From positions 1 through 27,766 of the forward strand of contig CAZYEX010000117.1 of assembly GCA_964646605.1 (NCBI GenBank): 27,766 nucleotides of DNA, given 5' to 3'. The stretch's first letter is position 1; every line of letters begins with the position of its first letter. The translations under genes and the position numbers were made by a program. The notes beneath the pieces were generated by a model that searched no databases, was not told where the DNA came from, and saw only the letters and a program-made list of their open reading frames with translations. This document shows positions 1 to 8,184 of the stretch, one piece after another. The DNA is from SBAX01 sp964646605 (GTDB lineage: Bacteria; Planctomycetota; Phycisphaerae; UBA1845).

Positions 1-3000
1 CCAGTCACGGTAGTAGGGCGTACACTGCAATCGCGCGGCGCGGAACGATCCGATGCCCGGGGTGTCCTGCGATTCCAGGTAGGTGCTCGTCGGACCGACC
101 CACCGCACGCATCCGTCGAGATCGGTACACGACGGCCCGTATTCGTAGCCGGAGTAGTCCAGCGGCGGGAACGGCGGAGCGTTGGGCGGAACGGGGTGCT
201 GAAGTTCGACGAGCTTGATGCGCAGCGCGGTCGGGGCGGCCGCAGCCGTGGCCGCGGCGGGGACGGAGAGACCGCCGTAGCGGTTCTTGTCCGGCGAACC
301 GGAACCGATCGGTCGTCGCGGATCGCATTCATCCGGCCGAGTGTTATTGTTCAGGTCTAACGACGTCCCGCCGGCGATATCGCATTCGTCGGGAGTGCCG
401 TTGGGTTGGCAATCGGCCATACCCTCGCAATCGTCGGGAATGCCGTTGTCGTTGCAGTCGCCGGTGGTGGCGGGCTGGTCGGTCAGCAGCTCAAAGGCCA
501 TGTTCTGGTCGGAACAGATCGGCGTGAAATTGAGCCACGGGCCGTAGAACCAATCCGGACCTACCATGCCGACCACGCTTTGCAGCGCCGCCCGAGCGCT
601 ATTGTCCGCACCGGCCGTATGCCAGCCCCAGAACGGGATGGTGGCCGCGTTGCCGGTTGGGGTTTGCATACACGTCCCGCCCGAGTCCACGAACTTGTGA
701 CCGATGACGGCCTGAATGTCGATGTCGTAGGCGAAGCAGGCTTGCTCGTGGAAGGCGTCGATTTGCGCCGGAGTGCCGCCGTTGCGGCTGTCCGCCTGGG
801 CGTGGACCAAGCAGCAGGTAGCGAGGTCCACTTTGTATTCCCGAAGTGCGGTCTGGTCGCACGATCCGATGGCGGTGGGGCGTACCTCGACCATGGCCGC
901 GTCGCAGAAATAGAGCCCCAGCGGCTCAGCCAGCGATCCCGCCTTCTGCAAAGGCTCGTGGAAGCTGACCAGCCAACCGTCGATGGGCGGGTTGGGGATG
1001 ATCTGGCAGTTGCTGTCGCAATAGAGCCCGTCGGGCGGATCGCACTGTTCGCCCGGACCGACGATCTCATCGCCACAAACGATCGGCGGACAGATGGTGC
1101 AGATCGTGGTCCCGTCGCCTTGGTAAATGCCGCCCGCCGCCTGGCAGCTGGTCTCCGCGACGTTGAGGTCACAGATTTGGTTGCCGGCGCGACAACATGC
1201 GCCGGTCGGACAGGGCGTCGTGGACATGCACACGTCATCCACGTGGACGTTGAAGTAGAAAAGGCTGTCCTCTTCCTCGAAATTCAAGCGAACCGTCTGA
1301 CCGGCAAACGCGCTGATGTCGACGCAGCGGGGCGTGCAAGCCTGGAACGCCGGGTCGCCGGGATTGGTGGAAAACAGGGGCGCTAAGAGACTGTCGTCCC
1401 CTGGGTTGCGGAGTTCCACGCGGAATTCCTGCGAGGGATCCACGAATGTCCCCGCGTGGTTATGAATCATATCGACCCACCGCAACGAAACGCCCGGCAC
1501 CACCGGGACGGTCACGTCCTGGTACATTCGCCGGAAACCCGGATTGTTCGGGTTGGTAAACGCGGAATAGGCCCCGCTGCAGGGCGGCAGAGGTCCGTCG
1601 GGGCTTGGGGGATCCACGGCCCCGTCGTTGACCGTCCACCCGCCTGTGCCCGTGTCCGTCGTCGTCCAAGCGCAAGTCGTCCCATGTTCGAAGTCACCGT
1701 TCGCCACGATGCAAGCGCCCGGCGCGGGGCACGGACCGGGGCTAAAGCCCGTCACGTCAAGGGTGTAACTGCCGCAGTCGTCAACGGAAAACCCGTCGAC
1801 GACGATGTAATATGTGTTTCCGCCCGTCAGGAACACGTCCGCGACCGACGACACCCATGCGTTGGGGAAGCTCGGCGTAGTGCAGAGGTCATCACTGCAT
1901 GCTTCAAAAAGGCCCGACCGATAGGCTCCGCACACATTCTCATAGACATATAACTTCGTGTCATAGGCCGAGTTTACGCACAGAGTGATGTCTGCAAACG
2001 TATCCACGGCCGGTGTAAAGGCATAAACAACGTCTCGCGCCCCGAGGCCGTCCGTGAACGGGCAAATCTCGTCGTAATTGTCCGTGAACGCACACGTATT
2101 CCCGCCGTCACTGTAGGGCAGTCCCGGAATGACCGTGGGCGTGGCGCAAGTATCACCGCCGACCACGGCGACATTGGACGGCGTGGGGGGGGCTGGTTGC
2201 GACGGCGCGGGTTTGCTTCGGCGGGTTCCGTAGGAGCCCGCGTAGGACGCCGTCCCGACGGGCATTATCGCAGTATCTTCGCCGCGCCCGAGGATCGGCT
2301 CGGACAAAAGCGGAGACTGGTCGGCGAGCATCCCCGCTGTGGCCGCCGGGTTTCCGGTGCTGAGGATGCTGCCCCACCACCGAACGCTAACGACCGGGCG
2401 CCCGTCGGAGACGAAGTCGTCGGCCCGGACCGAGTTGGGCAGCAGGTCGGTCGTGTCGAGGTCGGACTGAACGGCTTCGCCGGTGCCGTCGGGGAGTTGG
2501 CTAAACTTGCGGGGGCCCGCGCCCGGGCAACTCCAGCTCAGCAGCACGTCGTCCGTCCAGCAGTGCATGCGTCCGAACTGGTGGGAGCTGAACTCCGTCC
2601 AACACACCTCCTGAGAGTAGCCCATGTAGTTCTGCGGATCGGTCGCGCCCCAGGGAGTCGCGCTGCAGGAGTCGGTTCCGCCGGGCGGGCCGCAGTTAAA
2701 GTTCGTCGGGGTGGGCGCCGTGTCGCCCGCGAAGTCGCCGGTGGTATCGCCGTTCAGGCCGTCGGCCCGCTCGTAGCAGACCGAACAGGCGGACACTTCC
2801 GAAACGCCGTGATGGGTGTGCCAAAGACCCACACAATGACCGACCTCGTGGGTCAGCACCTCATGCCCGACTCCGAAGGCGGTCTCTTCAATGATGATCC
2901 CGCCCAGATCGGTCAAAGCGACCGGGTCCCAGGGGAACGTCCCCACGCCGAGAAAACCGCCCTCGACCGTCACGACGTACACGTTGAGCTTCGCGGCCGG

Positions 3001-3555
3001 GTCGTCGGCGTACGTGGTCTTCATCGCCACCTCCTCGGAGTCGGCGAAGGACCGGAACTGGGTGTTGTTGATGAACGAAGTGGTGTAGCAGAATTCGATC
3101 CGCGAGGGGGCGTAGTCGCTGTTGAGCTGCACCATCTGGGCGTCGACCTCGGCCTGGGTCGCGGCCGGGTTGGAGCCGTCGCTGTTGGCGAAGACGTTGA
3201 TGTGGATGCTCAGGGAGATGAACGGCGTGGCCGGCGCGGGTATCCACGAATCGCGCACCGCAGGCGTGTCGCACGTCCCCTCCGTGGGACAGCCGGGTCC
3301 GGCCACCGCTCCGAGTCCCTTGGCGTCCCACGCTTGTTGGGTCCGGCACCACTCCTTCGCCGGCGGAGGAGCGACAACGACACCGGCCGCGATCGGCGAA
3401 TCACTCTCCACCGCCACGGGCGCCGGCGGTCGTTGGGGCTGCTCCGCCAAGCGCGTCGGTTCAGCCGCGGTCAGTCGGGCGCTCATCCACCACAAAGAAA
3501 TCACCGACCCAAAACCCAAAACAACGATCCCAAGCCACGACTTGGTCAAACGCAT
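1..3555 (-). CDS. Secreted M43-family (pappalysin/cytophagalysin-like) multidomain metalloprotease, C-terminus beyond window
   Basis: The frame is open for 1185 codons from the ATG at 3553-3555 to the left edge, so the gene is partial. An AGGGGAG ribosome site lies five bases before the ATG. A hydrophobic signal peptide covers about residues 5-30. The zinc site HEVGHCVGLWH (H236, E237, H240, H246) matches the M43 pattern HExxHxxGLxH, and a Met-turn (NYMGYS, M311) follows as expected. After the catalytic domain come a PPC-like beta domain (about 450-600), a jelly-roll-like domain (about 613-777), a Cys-rich GACC repeat (about 784-822), a CGDxxxxxGEQCD segment (about 827-850), a segment I do not recognise, and acidic repeats of the form DCNDNGIPDDCE (about 1031-1078), probably calcium-binding. 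The protease call is firm. It probably cleaves extracellular protein; the substrate is unknown. A C-terminal sorting tail may lie outside the window. Confidence 0.9.
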   Translation of the reverse strand, partial: MRLTKSWLGIVVLGFGSVISLWWMSARLTAAEPTRLAEQPQRPPAPVAVESDSPIAAGVVVAPPPAKEWCRTQQAWDAKGLGAVAGPGCPTEGTCDTPAVRDSWIPAPATPFISLSIHINVFANSDGSNPAATQAEVDAQMVQLNSDYAPSRIEFCYTTSFINNTQFRSFADSEEVAMKTTYADDPAAKLNVYVVTVEGGFLGVGTFPWDPVALTDLGGIIIEETAFGVGHEVLTHEVGHCVGLWHTHHGVSEVSACSVCYERADGLNGDTTGDFAGDTAPTPTNFNCGPPGGTDSCSATPWGATDPQNYMGYSQEVCWTEFSSHQFGRMHCWTDDVLLSWSCPGAGPRKFSQLPDGTGEAVQSDLDTTDLLPNSVRADDFVSDGRPVVSVRWWGSILSTGNPAATAGMLADQSPLLSEPILGRGEDTAIMPVGTASYAGSYGTRRSKPAPSQPAPPTPSNVAVVGGDTCATPTVIPGLPYSDGGNTCAFTDNYDEICPFTDGLGARDVVYAFTPAVDTFADITLCVNSAYDTKLYVYENVCGAYRSGLFEACSDDLCTTPSFPNAWVSSVADVFLTGGNTYYIVVDGFSVDDCGSYTLDVTGFSPGPCPAPGACIVANGDFEHGTTCAWTTTDTGTGGWTVNDGAVDPPSPDGPLPPCSGAYSAFTNPNNPGFRRMYQDVTVPVVPGVSLRWVDMIHNHAGTFVDPSQEFRVELRNPGDDSLLAPLFSTNPGDPAFQACTPRCVDISAFAGQTVRLNFEEEDSLFYFNVHVDDVCMSTTPCPTGACCRAGNQICDLNVAETSCQAAGGIYQGDGTTICTICPPIVCGDEIVGPGEQCDPPDGLYCDSNCQIIPNPPIDGWLVSFHEPLQKAGSLAEPLGLYFCDAAMVEVRPTAIGSCDQTALREYKVDLATCCLVHAQADSRNGGTPAQIDAFHEQACFAYDIDIQAVIGHKFVDSGGTCMQTPTGNAATIPFWGWHTAGADNSARAALQSVVGMVGPDWFYGPWLNFTPICSDQNMAFELLTDQPATTGDCNDNGIPDDCEGMADCQPNGTPDECDIAGGTSLDLNNNTRPDECDPRRPIGSGSPDKNRYGGLSVPAAATAAAAPTALRIKLVELQHPVPPNAPPFPPLDYSGYEYGPSCTDLDGCVRWVGPTSTYLESQDTPGIGSFRAARLQCTPYYRDW

Positions 3556-4466
3556 ACGACTCCCCTTTCACTCTAGCGAGGACCGCTTCTAACATTCCGC
3601 GGCGGGGGCATCCTCTGCTCAAGTCGATGTCCCGCGGGCACGAGATTCGATTCCACACCCCGAGGGTGGAGAGACGTAATCCCCTTCCGCTCTGGAACGT
3701 GTTTCAGAGGCTCGACAGATCCCCGAGTCAGGGGCCACGGACGACTTGCCCGCCCGTGCTTGTCGAACTCGAACACCGGCAGCAGGCTGCCAGTGGCACC
3801 CTACTGAAACACCTTCTCTTGGAACGACGCGGCCGGAAAACCGGACGACACGGGACTCCTCTCCTCGACCCGTACCTCCCGTGCCCGATAAGTCGAAGAA
3901 AAGCGTAACCGTAGGGTCTCCTCGATGCAAGGAAAAAGCGGGAATTGTTCGAGACAACGATTGCACAGCAACGATGGGGCCGTCCTTCCGTCGGCCCGGC
4001 CTCGTTAGGATCAACCCCTTCCGGACTCGACAACTGCGGTTCGGAGGGGCGCGGGCGGGGAGTGAAGCGAGCGTACGCGCGAGGGTCCCGCGACGCAAAG
4101 TAGACTGCGATGGCCGCGCGTCGAATGGAAGACGCCCGTGGACCAGAGTGGAAAATGCGGTAAGATGACCTCCGTATCATTCGGCGTCACGAGGTGAACG
4201 GCCCGCGCGTTGACCCTTGACCCAGGCGCCTGCCCGGCGACCCCAAATCTCCCGGACGGACCGTCTTTCCCGTTGACAAACAGCCCGGGGGGGGAACCAA
4301 CAAGGATGCTTCAAAAAGCGCGTACGTGGAGCGATCCTGCCGACCATTATGGGAGTAGGCAACACGCTTGCGCGCGCGTCGGTACGGGACACCGACGGGT
4401 GGCGTGGGCAAGGTTGCGCGTGCGAACCTCAACGGCGCAGTTTTGGGAACGGACTGGAGGTACAGA
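3556..4466. other. Long non-coding gap between divergent secreted-protein genes
   Basis: About 900 bases separate the divergent starts of the M43 protease and the Cys-rich protein. Open frames here on both strands are Arg/Pro/Ser-rich, mutually overlapping and without good ribosome sites, so I call none of them. Visible details are a two-copy TTGACCC repeat at 4210-4223, a TTGACA at 4273-4278 with no matching -10 box, and a run of eight G at 4287-4294. Promoters for both flanking genes should lie here, but I cannot place them with confidence. Confidence 0.5.
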
Positions 4467-4952
4467 ATGAAAAACAAGAAGGTTCTTGGCGGCTTGGTTG
4501 CGGCGGCCGTGCTCTTGTCGGGCACGACGGTCCTGTACTTCGCGGGCGTTGAGCGGGTCGGAGTCGCTCCGGCAAATGCTGTGCCTCCAGGAAGGGGCGA
4601 CGCCCCGCCAATCATGGAGGTCGGCGGCGGCGGAGACTGCGCCGACGCCGGGGGCTTCTGTGCTGACAACCTAGGCATGGGCGGGGGCTGCCAAGACCTG
4701 GTCTGCTGTCCGCCGGGCGCAAACTGGTGCGCGGGCACGTCCAGCTACGAGCCAATTGCGTTTAGAGAGGTCGGTTCGAATCCGAACGGCACCTGCTGGA
4801 AGTATTCTACCAACAAGGTGCCGTACTGCCACCGTTGGGTATGCTCCGGCAGCACGATATGCCCCGCGCTTTGCCAGACGTTTGGCACATCTATTGTTTT
4901 GACGAGGACCGCGCCTCAAGAGATCAGTGGGAGTTGCCTCCCGAAATGGTAG
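4467..4952 (+). CDS. Small exported cysteine-rich protein, unknown family
   Basis: The protein has 161 residues. I chose the ATG at 4467 because GGAGG sits seven bases upstream and the following residues, MKNKKVLGGLVAAAVLLSG, form a classic lysine-led signal peptide or anchor; the frame extends further upstream but without these marks. The mature part holds 12 cysteines in about 110 residues, including a CC pair (DLVCCPP) and Gly-rich stretches, which suggests a compact disulfide-bonded extracellular protein. I recognise no catalytic motif or known domain. The companion gene starts nine bases after its stop, so the two are very probably co-transcribed and may act together outside the cytoplasm. 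Confidence 0.8.
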   Translation: MKNKKVLGGLVAAAVLLSGTTVLYFAGVERVGVAPANAVPPGRGDAPPIMEVGGGGDCADAGGFCADNLGMGGGCQDLVCCPPGANWCAGTSSYEPIAFREVGSNPNGTCWKYSTNKVPYCHRWVCSGSTICPALCQTFGTSIVLTRTAPQEISGSCLPKW

Positions 4953-4961
4953 GAGAACACG

Positions 4962-6527
4962 ATGAAAGGACTTTGGCTCTTGCTGGGAGCGCTGCTGGCC
5001 CCGTCGGAACCTCGCGATCATTATCCGATGCGGCTTCGCAATGCCCTCGATACGCAGCCGACAACAACGAGTCAGGTCGAATGGACCGTATCGTGGATGG
5101 GCGGTCGCGACGACGGTCTCGTAGAACGCCATATCACGCGGACGGCGGGCACTTCGGTTTGGCAAAGTAACCTGGGAGACGAAAACGGGTATCATCCCAC
5201 CACTTACGGCGAGCCTTATCCCGGTGCCTGGGGAAAAGAGCCTCCTGAAATCCCCAACAGCGAACAATCGCCTCTGGCCTATGAAAAATGGCTTCGCGAC
5301 CATGAAACCCCCGAGGAGGAGGAGGCCGGCACGCGGAACAACCTGATCTATGATGGGCAGGCGTGGCACCTGGAGGACGCGGAGCGCCCTCTGTCGGGAA
5401 CGGTGCAGCCCCTGGAGAGCGCCCGCCATTTTTTGCCCGTCAATTTAGCCTCCGTTGGGTTGGCGCCCTGTTGGTGGACCAGCGAAAGCAACCCGTTTCT
5501 GCTCCACCAGTCGCAATTCGAGGGCTTTGACTCCGCGACCTTCCGGGAGGGGGTGGAAAACGGACTGCCCACGCTGGCCGCTGAGTGGGGCGGAGTGTCT
5601 CGCTTGACTTGGCGCTTCGACGAGCGCTTCGGCGGGCAGCCCGTGCGGGCGTCCTTCGAGGTTCAGGGCGTACCGGTGTACGCCTCGGAGACGGAGTACG
5701 AGCGCATCGGGGCGCGCTGGTTTCCCAAGTCAGCGCGCTTCTACCAAGGCATGTCAACCTCGCCGTACAAGATGATCGACGTGCAGCGGGCCACCTTCGA
5801 CGAACCGTGGCACATGCAGGAGATCACTCCAACCGACATTGGGGCCCTCTACGGCACAAAGTTCGGGGCCCCTGACGGGATGAAGGCATGGACAGGCGCC
5901 GAGCTAATTCCGCTCCACGAATACTTGGATCTTCTTGAGCTGTACGGTGTACTCCCGGACCCTCGAATAGTGGAGATGCTCGCGGAGCTGACCGGAAAGA
6001 CGACGGAGGAGTATGGACAGATGATGCAGCGCGGGATCGCTCGGCGGCGTGAGGAGTATCGCAAGAAGTACGGCGAGGAGCCTTGGCTGGTCCAGAAGTC
6101 GCCAACGGAAAAAGACGAGTGGGACGTATACGTGGACAAGTTCCTCGCCGCGCACAAGCTGCCCGAACCGGGGGTGAAGCGGGCCCATGAGATTCGGGAT
6201 CAGTCCAAGAAGGTGCGCGACGCCTACCGCCGCAAGAACGCGGCGGAACTCCGCAAAGCGAAAGCAGACAACGATTCCAGGAAGGTTGCGCATTACGAGG
6301 GCATCGAGAAGCGCATCTTCGAGCGCGTGCTGGTACGCTCGCTCAAGAAATTGGTGCGTGGCGAGAAAGACGCTCCCAAGAAAGACCCCAGATCCGGGTC
6401 GGCGCGTTTCGACGCTGTTCTCCCGCCTCGCGTCTTCTGCCCCCATCGTCGCCGCGAAGGGTCCCGACATGGACCACGACGCCGAAACGGAAGGCTACTG
6501 AAAGCCCATCACCTCTCGCTGCCCTAA
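4962..6527 (+). CDS. Exported protein of unknown family, probable 3' frameshift
   Basis: The ATG at 4962 follows an AGGAG ribosome site and starts a short hydrophobic signal (MKGLWLLLGALLAPS). As read, the protein has 521 residues. About residues 30-290 are rich in beta-type segments and aromatic residues (WTVSWMGG, LIYDGQAWHLED, LTWRFDERFGG), loosely like LolA-type lipid-binding sheets, though I would not assign that fold. About residues 320-480 are helical and highly charged. The last 40 residues are Arg-rich and use codons poorly, while the +1 frame over the same bases reads better and stops at 6501 with an acidic tail (GPDMDHDAETEGY). A one-base indel near 6400-6440 is likely. The function is unknown; the tight spacing after the Cys-rich gene suggests a shared role. 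Confidence 0.75.
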   Translation: MKGLWLLLGALLAPSEPRDHYPMRLRNALDTQPTTTSQVEWTVSWMGGRDDGLVERHITRTAGTSVWQSNLGDENGYHPTTYGEPYPGAWGKEPPEIPNSEQSPLAYEKWLRDHETPEEEEAGTRNNLIYDGQAWHLEDAERPLSGTVQPLESARHFLPVNLASVGLAPCWWTSESNPFLLHQSQFEGFDSATFREGVENGLPTLAAEWGGVSRLTWRFDERFGGQPVRASFEVQGVPVYASETEYERIGARWFPKSARFYQGMSTSPYKMIDVQRATFDEPWHMQEITPTDIGALYGTKFGAPDGMKAWTGAELIPLHEYLDLLELYGVLPDPRIVEMLAELTGKTTEEYGQMMQRGIARRREEYRKKYGEEPWLVQKSPTEKDEWDVYVDKFLAAHKLPEPGVKRAHEIRDQSKKVRDAYRRKNAAELRKAKADNDSRKVAHYEGIEKRIFERVLVRSLKKLVRGEKDAPKKDPRSGSARFDAVLPPRVFCPHRRREGSRHGPRRRNGRLLKAHHLSLP

Positions 6528-6618
6528 AGCACGACTTTGGTCTTGACCCCGCCGCCGGCCAGGGGTTAGAACCGCCCCCATACGTTCGTCGTGCTGTGAC
6601 GGAACCACCGGCGTTTGC

Positions 6619-7074
6619 GTGGACGATGTGTTCCCCGAGGACTGCGCCGGCGACCAACAGGATTGGGCCAAGGGCGTCGCCTGCGCCGAGCGACCCGAGC
6701 CGTGCATGGAACACACCGGAGCGTGCTGTACGCTCGTCGACGGAACGTGCGCGGACGGCGTGCTTCGCGGACAATGCGGCGGACCGAATCAATTCTGGTC
6801 CAAGGACGTACGCTGCATCGACCTGGCCTGCGAACCGGCGACCGGAGCGTGCTGCGATCACGACCCCTTCGGGGGTTGCACTGAGTTCGTAACCCTTGCG
6901 GAGTGCGATTGCCCGCGCTGCGGATGGACCAAGTTCGCCTTTTGCGATGACATCGACTGCCCGCTCGACTCGATCCCGACGGTCAGTGCCTGGGGCGCTG
7001 CATTGCTGGCGCTACTGCTACTGATCGGGGCCAAGTTACGCTTTCGAGCATCGCTTGCGCCCACTGCCCGCTAA
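6619..7074 (+). CDS. Truncated GACC-repeat protein with C-terminal IPTL-CTERM sorting signal
   Basis: The frame encodes Cys-rich repeats of the planctomycete GACC type (HTGACCTLVDGTC, then ATGACCDHDPFGGC) and ends with a sorting tail: IPTVSAWG, a hydrophobic stretch and a basic end (KLRFR). That is the IPTL-CTERM layout recognised by exosortase-like enzymes, so the parent protein was surface-destined. The GTG at 6619 is the only start in this frame after a stop at 6544-6546. The codons just before it already encode part of another repeat (CCDGTTGVC, from about 6595), whose leading Gly-Ala is missing. There is no signal peptide, so the product could not be exported as it stands. I read it as the 3' remnant of a larger gene. 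It lies just after the damaged end of the preceding gene, so a deletion could have fused this region. Confidence 0.65.
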   Translation: MDDVFPEDCAGDQQDWAKGVACAERPEPCMEHTGACCTLVDGTCADGVLRGQCGGPNQFWSKDVRCIDLACEPATGACCDHDPFGGCTEFVTLAECDCPRCGWTKFAFCDDIDCPLDSIPTVSAWGAALLALLLLIGAKLRFRASLAPTAR

Positions 7075-7106
7075 TGCAACGCGATCCCATCGCGACTGTC
7101 GTTCCC

Positions 7107-7143
7107 GCGTCACCCACAAGGGGTGACGCTACATGGCGTAGCG
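7107..7143. repeat. Double hairpin between convergent genes (CGTCACCC palindrome copy 1)
   Basis: The sequence GCGTCACCC-ACAAG-GGGTGACGC (7107-7129) is a perfect 9-base stem with a 5-base loop. It runs directly into a second stem, CGCTAC-ATGGC-GTAGCG (7127-7143). It lies between the ends of the truncated GACC gene (plus) and mreC (minus), so it could end transcription from both sides, although there is no T-tract. The first stem recurs at 9316-9336 with a different loop, which points to a repeat family rather than a chance terminator. Confidence 0.7.
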
Positions 7144-7151
7144 ACGCATGG

Positions 7152-8081
7152 TCACGGCGCTTCGGCCCGTGGGTCGTAGATGTACACCTGACGCAGGGCA
7201 TCCTCGGGCAGCACGCCGTGGATGGTGAGGATGGCGAACAAGGGATTGTCGCGGTCCACCCTGATCTCCCCTACGTGACCGATGGTCAGCGCCGCGGGGA
7301 GGCTCTCGCTCTGCGGGTCGGAGAGGACAATGTTGCCGACGGCGATGAGCGCCGCATCGATGTCGCGTTTCTCCACGTCGCGGATTTCCATTCGCCCGTC
7401 GCCGACTCCGCTCAGCCAAAAATAACGATCGAGGAGTTCAAATCGCTCGCCAACGCGCCGGCCGATGCGGACTTTCATTTGCACGCTCACGTCGCTGAGG
7501 AGTTTCATGCGGCAGGTATGCGTGGCGCTCTGTTCGACCACGCCGATTAGGACTTCGCCGAGCAGAACGGCGAGACCCGATTGCACTCCGCCATCCAGCC
7601 CGCGATCCACGGTGAAGTGCTTGGAAACTACGGCCGCCCCGTCCGAAACGCCGTGCCGGGTTCCGGCGGTTAAAAGCCGAGACGAACGCCAAGGGGCGAT
7701 GTCCTGGCCGATCACCCGCGCGGGGATCAGTCGTCCGCGGGCGCCCAGTCGCCGCCCGCCCGCATCCCACAAACGCGTGGCCGTAAGAATGCGCACCTGT
7801 TCCTCGAGTTCGTCGACGCGGGCGGCCAGCGCGGCGTTCACGTGCTCAAGCGCCGTCCCCTCCCGCGCCGCACCGTCCGCGTACGCGAGCAAGTCTTCGC
7901 TCGAAATCGCGTCGACGGCCGTCTGCGCCGCCTGTTGAAACGGAACGACCCACTGAACCAGGTTGACCAGGCGGCTCGTCCAGCGCTCGGGCAGAAATAG
8001 AGCACCCACCGAGCCGAGCAACAACACGGCGATCAACGGCGTTCGTGCGCGGGCAGCAGGTCTGCGCTTACGGGTGGGCAC
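7152..8081 (-). CDS. mreC: Rod shape-determining protein MreC
   Basis: This 309-residue protein has the MreC layout: a short basic cytoplasmic start, one membrane segment at about 14-30, a coiled coil at about 68-102 (VNAALAARVDELEEQVRIL), and a periplasmic double beta-barrel region from about 118 to 305 (LIPARVIGQDIAPWR, GVSDGAAVV, VLIGVVEQ). MreC links the MreB filament to the peptidoglycan elongation machinery. The length is usual for the family. The start is GTG at 8079-8081; no good ribosome site precedes it because the 98-base gap to mreB is almost wholly filled by a heptamer array. It is the last gene of the cluster; mreD and the PBP2/RodA genes do not follow, as an unrelated plus-strand gene converges on it. 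Confidence 0.95.
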   Translation of the reverse strand: MPTRKRRPAARARTPLIAVLLLGSVGALFLPERWTSRLVNLVQWVVPFQQAAQTAVDAISSEDLLAYADGAAREGTALEHVNAALAARVDELEEQVRILTATRLWDAGGRRLGARGRLIPARVIGQDIAPWRSSRLLTAGTRHGVSDGAAVVSKHFTVDRGLDGGVQSGLAVLLGEVLIGVVEQSATHTCRMKLLSDVSVQMKVRIGRRVGERFELLDRYFWLSGVGDGRMEIRDVEKRDIDAALIAVGNIVLSDPQSESLPAALTIGHVGEIRVDRDNPLFAILTIHGVLPEDALRQVYIYDPRAEAP

Positions 8082-8085
8082 GGAA

Positions 8086-8184
8086 ATCAGAAGTTCAAAG
8101 TTCGAAGGTCAAAGCTCAAAGTTCGAAATGGTATGTGCCGGGTCCCTCTTCTTGGTCTTCGAACTTCGAATTTCGAACTTCTAG
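8086..8184. repeat. Inverted pair of heptamer arrays between mreB and mreC
   Basis: Units of 7 bases run from 8093 to 8127 (GTTCAAA, GTTCGAA and three variants; a poor unit may precede at 8086). They reappear in inverted orientation from 8157 to 8184 (CTTCGAA twice, then TTTCGAA and CTTCTAG). The core of each unit is the palindrome TTCGAA plus one base. The two arms can pair into a stem of roughly 25 bases with a few mismatches and a loop of about 50. The mreB stop codon (TAG, minus strand) lies inside the last unit, so the array starts exactly where mreB coding ends. Confidence 0.85.

Noticed and set aside
406..1386. Long plus-strand open frame opposite the M43 protease
   Set aside because: It is antisense to a frame with clear domains and signal peptide; its composition (Arg, Val, Gly and Asp-rich, no motif) is what high-GC antisense frames give.
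2197..3576. 459-codon plus-strand frame opposite the start of the M43 protease
   Set aside because: It covers the HExxH catalytic region on the other strand and has no recognisable domain or ribosome site.
4273..4301. TTGACA as -35 box for the Cys-rich gene
   Set aside because: No -10-like hexamer lies 15-19 bases downstream; the following stretch is a G run.
4765..4790. tRNA T-arm-like GGTTCGAATCC
   Set aside because: No acceptor, D or anticodon arms can be built around it, and it lies inside the Cys-rich protein frame, where it encodes part of VGSNPNG.
8093..8127. Heptamer array as a CRISPR array
   Set aside because: The units are 7 bases long and directly adjacent, with no spacers and no cas genes in the window.
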